Both the position numbers and the translations under genes were made by a program. The notes beneath the pieces are model-generated. The model was given only the letters and a program-made list of their open reading frames with translations. It searched no databases and was not told the DNA's origin. A DNA stretch of 64,000 bases from Clostridia bacterium (GTDB lineage: Bacteria > Bacillota > Clostridia > Christensenellales > UBA1242), in the NCBI GenBank assembly GCA_017399265.1, contig JAFQDL010000001.1, positions 1-64,000 on the forward strand, given 5' to 3'. Shown in pieces: positions 27,342-34,400 of the stretch. Positions within the stretch are counted from its first letter, which is position 1. Every line of letters starts with the position of its first letter.

Positions 27342-27736
27342 GAAAACCATATATACAAGTTTTAGTAAATTCTGGCTTAATAATCATTTTTTTGGCTTTT
27401 TTATTGATAAATAAGGAGCTGCCTTATTATCCCTGTAAAGATGTAGTATGGGTGCCAGTGTCATTAATTTGTATAGTTATTATGTTGGTTTTTAAATATA
27501 TTTTTTTTAGAAGACAAAATATTTTTTTGCTACTAGTTGCTACAATATTATTTATGATTTTAGTCGTTTTAAATTTATCAAATTTAAACGGCTTATTTAC
27601 TGATAATATTGGTGTGATTGTTTGCGTCCCTGGTCTGAGTTTGATACTAACTTATTTGAAATATAAAGAAAAGTTTCAGCTTAAAACCGGTTTGTTAATT
27701 TTTGCAATAGGTATACTTTTAATTTTGATTAAATAA
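27338..27736 (+). CDS. Small hydrophobic membrane protein, 132 aa
   Basis: The TTG start overlaps the lgt stop (TTGA), indicating translational coupling to lgt. Four hydrophobic segments are visible (about 8-24, 37-51, 57-78 and 85-100, with a final one near 113-131), separated by short loops with Lys and Arg. There is no recognisable motif. It ends ten bases before divIVA, so it belongs to the operon. I do not recognise the family; a membrane accessory role is all that can be said. Confidence 0.6.
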   Translation: MRKPYIQVLVNSGLIIIFLAFLLINKELPYYPCKDVVWVPVSLICIVIMLVFKYIFFRRQNIFLLLVATILFMILVVLNLSNLNGLFTDNIGVIVCVPGLSLILTYLKYKEKFQLKTGLLIFAIGILLILIK

Positions 27737-27746
27737 GAGGAGGAAT

Positions 27747-28574
27747 ATGGCTAGATTTAACATAGAAAGAAATGGCTACAAGGCTAGTCAAGTTGATGAA
27801 TTTATTGATGCTTTAATATTAAAATATGAAAATAAATTGTCGGAGCAGAATAATAGATTATTGGCGCTTAGGAATGAAAATAACGTTTTGGAATCAAATC
27901 TTAATGATTTAAAATTAAAAGAAGACGAAATATCAAGGGCATTATTATTTGCAGTTGAAAAAGCTGAACAAGTAGAAAAAAGTGCTCAGAAGATATATGA
28001 ATTAGAGGTTAGAAGAATTAGGCTAATATATACTAGATGGAATGAGATTATTGGCATGCTTGATCAAAATATGTTAAGTGGAATAGTTAATGGGAAATTT
28101 GGCTTTGCAATGCAGGAGTTTCAAAATGATCTGGAGAGGATTATTGAGCAAAATGATAATTACGAGTCTAGAAAAAGAGAAGAGTTGCCTATAAAAGAAG
28201 ATTTGAAGCAAAATAGTGGAAACTACATAAAAAACTTACTTAATAGGATGGATTATTTGGTAACTACGCCTGTAAAAGATGAGAAATCGACGAAGGTTAA
28301 AATGCCTCAAAAAGTTCAGCAAGAACTAAGTGAGCAGCATAAAAAAGAAAATGCTAGATTATTAAGCATTAATCGTAGATTTAACGATATAACTGGAAAA
28401 CTAGGTATTCCATCGGGTGTTGCGATATTAGATGATGAGATATCTAAGGATAACGCTTATTATAAAAATATTACGAATGAAAATGGTCCAGATGAAGATG
28501 CGTTTGATTTAGATGCTGTATTAACGCCAAAAGAAGATTTAGATGAAATAATGAAAGCATTTGAGGATCTATAA
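27747..28574 (+). CDS. DivIVA-domain protein, 275 aa
   Basis: The N-terminus (MARFNIERNGYKASQVDEFI) is the DivIVA/GpsB membrane-targeting domain, F..ERNGYk..qVDeFid, followed by a coiled coil at about 25-75. The middle (about 100-225) is helical and charged. The C-terminus is acidic (EDAFDLDAVLTPKEDLDEI). DivIVA proteins sense curved membrane at poles and septa and recruit partners. The long tail differs from the short GpsB form. It is the last gene of the lgt operon, with AGAGGAGG just before the ATG. Confidence 0.82.
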   Translation: MARFNIERNGYKASQVDEFIDALILKYENKLSEQNNRLLALRNENNVLESNLNDLKLKEDEISRALLFAVEKAEQVEKSAQKIYELEVRRIRLIYTRWNEIIGMLDQNMLSGIVNGKFGFAMQEFQNDLERIIEQNDNYESRKREELPIKEDLKQNSGNYIKNLLNRMDYLVTTPVKDEKSTKVKMPQKVQQELSEQHKKENARLLSINRRFNDITGKLGIPSGVAILDDEISKDNAYYKNITNENGPDEDAFDLDAVLTPKEDLDEIMKAFEDL

Positions 28575-28615
28575 ATTAATCTATAATATTTATCAATAAA
28601 TTTTCAAGAAAATAC

Positions 28616-28644
28616 TTTACAAATTGTAAATATTATGATATGAT
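28616..28644 (+). promoter_or_regulatory. Upstream promoter before rpmG
   Basis: TTTACA (28616-28621), 17 bases, TATGAT (28639-28644). The predicted start (about 28651) lies only a dozen bases before the terminator hairpin at 28663, so most transcripts from it would be about 35 nt unless they read through. Confidence 0.5.
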
Positions 28645-28662
28645 ATGTGTACATTTAAGATT

Positions 28663-28688
28663 AAAAAGGTGGTTAGCGCCTTTTTTTG
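28663..28688 (+). terminator. Terminator between divIVA and rpmG
   Basis: AAAAAGGTG (28663-28671) pairs with CGCCTTTTT (28677-28685), one T-G pair, loop GTTAG, then more T residues. It can end the divIVA transcript and also sits directly after the promoter at 28616. Confidence 0.8.
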
Positions 28689-28700
28689 TTGTTAATAATA

Positions 28701-28729
28701 TTGACAATCTTAAGTTAATATGTTAAAAT
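28701..28729 (+). promoter_or_regulatory. rpmG-secE-nusG promoter
   Basis: TTGACA (28701-28706), 17 bases, TAAAAT (28724-28729), the same boxes and spacing as the rplJ promoter. It lies just downstream of the terminator. Confidence 0.8.
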
Positions 28730-28766
28730 TTCAAACGGTAAATTAGAATTACAAGGAGAGATAGTA

Positions 28767-28916
28767 ATGAGAGAAACTATTACACTAGAATGCACAGAAT
28801 GCAAAAGAAGAAATTACACTTCTCAAAAAAACAAGAAGAATGATCCAGACAGAATTTCTGTTAGCAAATACTGTAGTTTTTGCAAGAAACATACTGCTCA
28901 TAAAGAAACTAAATAA
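28767..28916 (+). CDS. rpmG: 50S ribosomal protein L33, 49 aa
   Basis: A short frame starting [20 protein letters not shown] with two CxxC pairs (C9/C12 and C36/C39) is the zinc-binding form of L33. The ending [17 protein letters not shown] is typical. ACAAGGAGAG lies before the ATG. The order rpmG-secE-nusG-rplK-rplA is the usual Firmicutes arrangement. Keeping all four Cys marks it as the zinc-containing paralogue type. Confidence 0.95.
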   Translation: MRETITLECTECKRRNYTSQKNKKNDPDRISVSKYCSFCKKHTAHKETK

Positions 28917-28937
28917 TAATCTTTTAAGGAGTCTATA

Positions 28938-29228
28938 ATGGCTAAGAAAAATAAAGAAGAAGTTGTAGTAGAAGTAAATGCATCTACTAAACAAAAAAAT
29001 AAGAAAGACACCAAAGATGTAAAAAAGCAAAGTAAGAAAAAAGATAAAAAATCTGTTGGACAGAAATCAAAAGAACTTTATAGTGAACTAAAGAAGGTTT
29101 CTTGGCCATCTTTTGGTAAAGTTGTAAAAAGTACAGGTGTTGTATTGCTAGTAGTAATTATTTGTACTTTAGTTTTGTTTGGTGCTGATAGATTATTTTC
29201 TTGGCTTTTTACATTGTTGCTTGGTTAA
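28938..29228 (+). CDS. secE: Preprotein translocase subunit SecE, 96 aa
   Basis: SecE clamps SecY in the protein-conducting channel of the membrane. The conserved amphipathic block ELYSELKKVSWPSFGKVVK (about 46-64) precedes a single membrane helix (about 67-90). The first 45 residues form a very Lys-rich extension, longer than in minimal single-helix SecE proteins. It lies 21 bases after rpmG, with AAGGAG upstream, and is co-transcribed with nusG. Confidence 0.93.
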   Translation: MAKKNKEEVVVEVNASTKQKNKKDTKDVKKQSKKKDKKSVGQKSKELYSELKKVSWPSFGKVVKSTGVVLLVVIICTLVLFGADRLFSWLFTLLLG

Positions 29229-29273
29229 TATTCTAAAAATCTTTAAAAGGAAAAAGAGAAATCTTATAGTTTG

Positions 29274-29918
29274 ATGATGATAGAAGAGAAAAATAATGAT
29301 ATTGAAATGATTTCAGATAATCAACAAACGCAAAATCAAGAAGTCGCAATGGAAGAGCCTGTACTAGATGAGATGGCTTTGAAAATTGAAGAAGCTAAGA
29401 AAGATGCTAAATGGTATGTACTTCACACTTTCTCTGGATATGAAAATGTTGCAAAAGAGAACTTGGAGATTGTAATTGACAAGTATAATTTGCAATTAAG
29501 AATCTTCGACATTGTTATACCTATGGAAGATGTCGTGGAAGAAAAAGATGGAAAGAGAAAAGTTGTTACAAGAAAATTAATGCCAGGTTATATTTTAGTA
29601 AAAATGAATTATGGCGATGATATTTGGCATGCTGTTACTCGTACTAGGGGTATTACAGGTTTCGTTGGTCCAAAAGGTAGACCGCTTCATCTAGGTGAGG
29701 AAGAGATTAGGAAGATGCACCTAGAAAAAGTTTCAGTTGTAAATATTGATTTGCAACTTGGGGCAAAGGTGGAAATACTTGATGGAGCACTTAGTGGTTT
29801 TGTTGGTACTGTAAATGCAATTGACGAAAGTAATAACAAAGTAAGAGTTGTCGTGGAAATGTTCGGAAGAGAAACTCCAGTTGACGTTTCTTTGGATCAA
29901 GTAAAAGAAGTGAAATAA
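29274..29918 (+). CDS. nusG: Transcription termination/antitermination factor NusG, 214 aa
   Basis: NusG binds the RNA polymerase clamp and couples transcription to Rho or the ribosome. The NGN domain starts at KWYVLHTFSGYENVAKENLE (about residue 42) and includes RKLMPGYILVKM and RTRGITGFVGP. A C-terminal KOW domain follows (GAKVEILDGALSGFVGTV, then MFGRETPVDVSLDQV). Before the NGN domain is an acidic extension of about 41 residues, unlike the short N-terminus of most NusG. The start is uncertain: TTG 29271, ATG 29274 and ATG 29277 are adjacent, and the nearest purine-rich site lies about 15-20 bases upstream. Confidence 0.94.
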   Translation: MMIEEKNNDIEMISDNQQTQNQEVAMEEPVLDEMALKIEEAKKDAKWYVLHTFSGYENVAKENLEIVIDKYNLQLRIFDIVIPMEDVVEEKDGKRKVVTRKLMPGYILVKMNYGDDIWHAVTRTRGITGFVGPKGRPLHLGEEEIRKMHLEKVSVVNIDLQLGAKVEILDGALSGFVGTVNAIDESNNKVRVVVEMFGRETPVDVSLDQVKEVK

Positions 29919-30002
29919 TTTCTTGCTCAATATGTTTAGGATTGCTCCAGTTTGGTATTGGGCGAATAGTATAAACTTATATAGTTTAATTATGGTTGTT
30001 AT

Positions 30003-30016
30003 CGACGATATCGTCG
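30003..30016. repeat. Perfect 14-bp palindrome in the nusG-rplK spacer
   Basis: CGACGATATCGTCG is a perfect palindrome, more GC-rich than its surroundings, 85 bases after nusG and 28 bases before the L1 operator. It could be a protein-binding site or, as RNA, a small hairpin. I see no clear promoter in this spacer. Confidence 0.45.
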
Positions 30017-30043
30017 TTACAATATGCTTAGATATTTAAGCAA

Positions 30044-30088
30044 TGTGGGAGAAATGTAAATCTATTTATGCATTTTGTTTATACCACA
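30044..30088 (+). promoter_or_regulatory. L1-type operator hairpin before rplK
   Basis: TGTGG-GAG (30044-30051) and CCACA (30084-30088) close a helix with an asymmetric internal loop, and AAATG/CATTT (30052-30056 with 30071-30075) forms the inner stem. The GTGGGAG...ACCAC frame recurs before rplA. L1 is known to repress the rplK-rplA mRNA by binding a mimic of its 23S site, so this is read as that operator. A small TGCCA/TGGCA hairpin lies directly before the AGGAGG of rplK. Confidence 0.6.
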
Positions 30089-30119
30089 AGTGCCAAAAAA
30101 TGGCAGGAGGAAAAACGCT

Positions 30120-30548
30120 ATGGCAGAGAAAAAGGTTAATGCAGTAGTAAAATTACAATTACCAGCAGGTAAGGCAACAGCAGGCCCTCCAGTTGGTTCA
30201 ACTTTGGGACCTCACGGAATTAATATTCCAGCATTCACAAAGGAATTTAATGAAAAGACAGCTAATCAAGCTGGTTTGATTATCCCAGTTGTAATTACTA
30301 TTTATACTGATAGAAGTTTTACTTTTGTGCTTAAGACTCCTCCAGCAGCTGTTCTTATTAAGAAAGCTCTAGGAATTGAAAGTGGTTCTGCAAACCCAAG
30401 AAAAAATAAGGTTGCTACTATCACTAAAGCGCAAATCAGAGAAATTGCTGAAACTAAAATGCCAGACTTGAATGCAAGTTCAATTGAAAGTGCTATGAGC
30501 ATGATTGAAGGTTCTTGTAAGAGTATGGGTATAACTGTAACTGAATAA
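30120..30548 (+). CDS. rplK: 50S ribosomal protein L11, 142 aa
   Basis: L11 forms the GTPase-associated centre with 23S rRNA helices 43-44 and is needed for RelA activation. The start at 30120 ([20 protein letters not shown]) has AGGAGG nine bases upstream; an in-frame ATG at 30075 would lie inside the operator and is not preferred. The proline-rich N-domain motif [16 protein letters not shown] and the C-terminal signature region ([19 protein letters not shown]) are present. Length is standard. Confidence 0.96.
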   Translation: MAEKKVNAVVKLQLPAGKATAGPPVGSTLGPHGINIPAFTKEFNEKTANQAGLIIPVVITIYTDRSFTFVLKTPPAAVLIKKALGIESGSANPRKNKVATITKAQIREIAETKMPDLNASSIESAMSMIEGSCKSMGITVTE

Positions 30549-30563
30549 GATTACAAAGTATTA

Positions 30564-30606
30564 GTGGGAGAATAAAAAATCTATTCAATTTTATTCGATG
30601 TACCAC
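30564..30606 (+). promoter_or_regulatory. Second L1-type operator hairpin, before rplA
   Basis: GTGG-GA (30564-30569) pairs with CCAC (30603-30606), enclosing an inner stem GAATAAAA (30570-30577) with TTTTATTC (30589-30596). Its loop frame matches the element at 30044-30088. The two together suggest that L11 and L1 translation are each controlled by L1. Confidence 0.6.
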
Positions 30607-30622
30607 AAAAGGAAAGAGAAAT

Positions 30623-31303
30623 ATGAAAAGAGGTAAGAAATATTTAGAAAGTGCTGCTATTGTTGATAAAACAATGTTATATGATGTTAACGAAGCACTA
30701 GATTTAGTAGAAAAAACTGCTAAAGCAAAATTCGATGAGACTGTAGAATTACACATCAGATTAGGTGTTGATGGTAGAAATGCTGATCAACAAGTTAGAG
30801 GTGTTGTTGTATTGCCTCACGGAACAGGAAAATCTATTAAAGTTTTAGCTATTGTAAAAGGCGACAACGAAGCTATTGCTAAAGAAGCAGGAGCTGACTA
30901 TGTTGGTGCTGAAGAAATGATAGCAAAAATTCAAGGCGGTTGGTTGGATTTTGATGCCTGTGTAACAACTCCAGATATGATGCCTGCTATGGGTAGAGTT
31001 GCTAAAGTTCTTGGTCCAAAAGGTTTAATGCCAAATCCAAAGAGCGGAACAGTTACTACAGACGTTAAAAAAGCAATCAATGATATTAAGGCTGGTAAAG
31101 TAGAATACAGACTTGATAAGTCAAATATCGTACACGTAAGAATTGGTAAAGTTTCTTTCGGTAAAGAAAAATTGATGGAAAACTTTAATACTTTGATGGA
31201 TGCTATTGTTAAAGCAAAACCAGCTGCTGCAAAAGGTACTTATATTAAGAGTGTAGTAGCAAGCAGTACAATGGGCCCTGGTATCAGAGTAGATTACAAA
31301 TAA
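30623..31303 (+). CDS. rplA: 50S ribosomal protein L1, 226 aa
   Basis: L1 forms the mobile stalk that releases E-site tRNA and is the repressor of its own operon. The sequence begins [20 protein letters not shown]; the L1 signature [20 protein letters not shown], then PNPKSGTVT and the ending [18 protein letters not shown] are all present. AAAAGGAAAG lies before the ATG. It is the last gene of the rpmG-secE-nusG-rplK-rplA block and is followed by a terminator. Confidence 0.97.
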   Translation: MKRGKKYLESAAIVDKTMLYDVNEALDLVEKTAKAKFDETVELHIRLGVDGRNADQQVRGVVVLPHGTGKSIKVLAIVKGDNEAIAKEAGADYVGAEEMIAKIQGGWLDFDACVTTPDMMPAMGRVAKVLGPKGLMPNPKSGTVTTDVKKAINDIKAGKVEYRLDKSNIVHVRIGKVSFGKEKLMENFNTLMDAIVKAKPAAAKGTYIKSVVASSTMGPGIRVDYK

Positions 31304-31304
31304 T

Positions 31305-31338
31305 AAAAAAGACTAAATGTTTATTTAGTCTTTTTTTT
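31305..31338 (+). terminator. Terminator after rplA
   Basis: AAAAAAGACTAAAT (31305-31318) pairs with ATTTAGTCTTTTTT (31323-31336) around a GTTT loop; strong stem and T tract. Confidence 0.92.
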
Positions 31339-31386
31339 GTTTTTATTTCATATTATTTGTAGATTTTTCAAATAATATAAATAATT

Positions 31387-31414
31387 ATGACAATGAGTAA
31401 AAATTTGATATAAT
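31387..31414 (+). promoter_or_regulatory. Promoter of the papain-like protease gene
   Basis: ATGACA (31387-31392), 16 bases, TATAAT (31409-31414), with an extended -10 TG at 31406-31407. The predicted leader is about 58 bases. Confidence 0.6.
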
Positions 31415-31477
31415 TATTAGAAGTAGGATTAGGCTTTTAATATTAATAAGTAAATTTTGGAAAAATGGAATAAGATT

Positions 31478-34400
31478 ATGAAAATATTAAAGAAATTATC
31501 TATTAGTTTAATATTTATTTTGATATTTATTTTCGGGGTAGAACCTATCACAGTAAATGCTTCTACAAATAATGCAGAAGAGGATTTTTGTGTAATTGGG
31601 GAAGTAGTTCCTATCGATGATGGAACAAAAGTAAACAATTTGGTTGGTGCGTCATATACTCTGTCTAATGCAGACGTTGATCTTGAATATTATAATATGA
31701 AAGATGAAATTATGATATTGACGGAAAACCAAAATAGATACGGCCTTTGCTGGGCCTTTGCCACTTGTAAGGTATTGGAAACAACTATTGCTAAATCCAC
31801 CGGTGAATATTATAATTTTGTCGATTGGTGGACGACTATTGTATATAGGCTACATAACGAAAATGTAATAGGAGCAGGAGGTACTTTTGGAAATGTATTT
31901 GATGGTCATAAGCCTGGTGTGATGTTAGAGTGTGATTTTCCAATAGAAGAGTTTTTTGCGGTTGACAACATAAATAGTCAAACTTATTATGATTTATATA
32001 AGGAAAATGCTTTTTTGTTAGATAATTATGCAGTATTTTATTCTAGTACATTTTCTAAATATGATACTTTAGATGAAATTGGGAAAAAGAATATCAGAAA
32101 TCAGATAAAGAATTATTTATTAGATAATGGTGCAATGTGGTTATATTGTAAATATTTTGGCCCAAAACCGGATGAGTTTGGTAATAGTATTATGTTGCCA
32201 ATTGAGGGTGCCAGTGGTGGTGCACATGCTGTAACCTTATTAGGTTGGGATGATAATATAGATTGTGGAGAAGCCGGACGGGGCGCATGGATTTGTTTAA
32301 ATAGTTATGGTGAAAAGTATAATTCCAATAATGGTTCTTTGAGCAGAGAAGGAATATTTTATATTCCATATTCTAATCGAATAACATATAATGATAGATC
32401 GTTATCTGGTTATGTAAGAATAAAAGAAAGTGATGATAAGTTTGTAGAAGAGATAATTTTTAACTCGGAAGAATCTAATGGTAATTATGTGATATTTGAC
32501 ACAATTGATTCAGAAAAGTATCCAGAAGGAAAACCTGTTTTACAAAAAAATGTGTTTAAATATGGTTCAATGGGAGAGTTGTTAGTATATAATATACCAA
32601 ATGGATATGATATTGGAGATAACGTTAAGGTATATTATAATGATAAAATTTTGACAGATAAATTTGATATTACTATTGAAGATGACAGATTGAAAATACT
32701 TCATTCAACTAGTGATTTGTTAGCGGCAGGTACTTATAAAATAGTTATAACTGGATTAAATCAAAACAATGAAAGTGTGTCATGGACAAGGTCATTTACC
32801 ATTATGGCTGATGTGGGCATATGTGATGGCCTATATCCAAATGATTTTTATCCTAATATTTATAATACACAAATTTCTAATAAAGCAATAGCAGACTTTG
32901 TTATTGATATAAATAAAAGTACTACGATAACGTTAAATTTATCTACATATACGAGAATAGCAAAAGATGAGTCTGATAAATATGATATAGAAATTACTAA
33001 TCTTTCTAATAATGGTGTAGAAGCGACCTGTACTACTACCAACTTAAATCCTTCTAAAAAAGGAGGATATGTAGATGGTACCTTAATAATTAATTTTAAT
33101 GGTTTTTCAACGGATCATGATTTAACAAAATTTGAATTAAGTATCAAGGGTGCTGATGGATACTTGTATAATTATATCATTAATTTGGAACATACAAAAG
33201 GCGGACTTGGGCAATCTTCAAGAATCCCTAGACTTTATGTAAACCTTTTAGACAAGGAGTATTTTGATTTAAGTGAATATAATCAAAGGGTGTATATTGA
33301 TTATAATGATAATTCTCAGCAGGTAGTGAAAATACCTCAACTATCTGAAGAGTATATTTTTGATTATAAAATTATTAAGTGGGATATGTATTATTATGAT
33401 AGTACGGAAGAAATAAGTGCAGAAACTTCATATATTAATATTGCTAAATATATTGGTATTGGCGATAATGATTATGTATTAGAAAATTATGCTAATAATC
33501 CTAAAAATACAACTTTTTCTAAGTTCTACTCTATTATATTGGTTCCGACTATAGAATTAAATACAAGGCAGGTGGGTAATAAAGTATATTATGATATAAT
33601 TGATAGATGTGATTTTGAAACATCTGTAGAACCACAGAATTTAGATAATATATCTGGAGATGTGCAATTTATTAATAATTCTACTATTGCATTTACTTAT
33701 GGTACTAAATATAAGGAAAGAGATACTCTTGGCATTGATTTAAAAATAAACATGTTGGATATAGATGCTGCTGCTGAAAAATGGTTGATGGGTAAAAAAA
33801 ATATTGTAGTCTTGTATTCATATAATTGGAATAATTTTAGATCTGCTGCAAATTATATAACTGTTAATTCAACGGGAGTATATACTGTCAATGTGAAAGT
33901 TGAAGTTTATTTAGACGAAAATAATAATAATCTAAAAGATATAAACGAGAATGAGTTACTTGACTATCGCGAATATGAGCTTGTTCAGACTGTGTATGTT
34001 AAACCTAAAGAGATATATATAGACGTTACTGATTACAACCTTGTTCGTGAGTATGTATCAGGTTCTGTATTGGTACCAGAAGCTAATAACGGATTAAAAT
34101 CGCTAAATGAATTATTGAATTCGGAATATGAGACTGGTGTTGAAACTCAAAGCGGATTGATGGATAAAATAAGAATAACGTCAGTAGAATATGAAAATAG
34201 CCTTCCAGGAGACATTGTTAATATTAACTTTGGCATAGAGGGTGATAATGCAGAAAATTACAAAATTGTTGCAGTAGATTCAAATAAAACTCCAGTAGCT
34301 GGTCAAATAAGCAAATTGCAGTTTGATGTGGAAAATAATTTTAATGAAATTGGTTTTGTAAAAGATGAAAATGTATTCACAAGTCAGTATTCTATAAATA

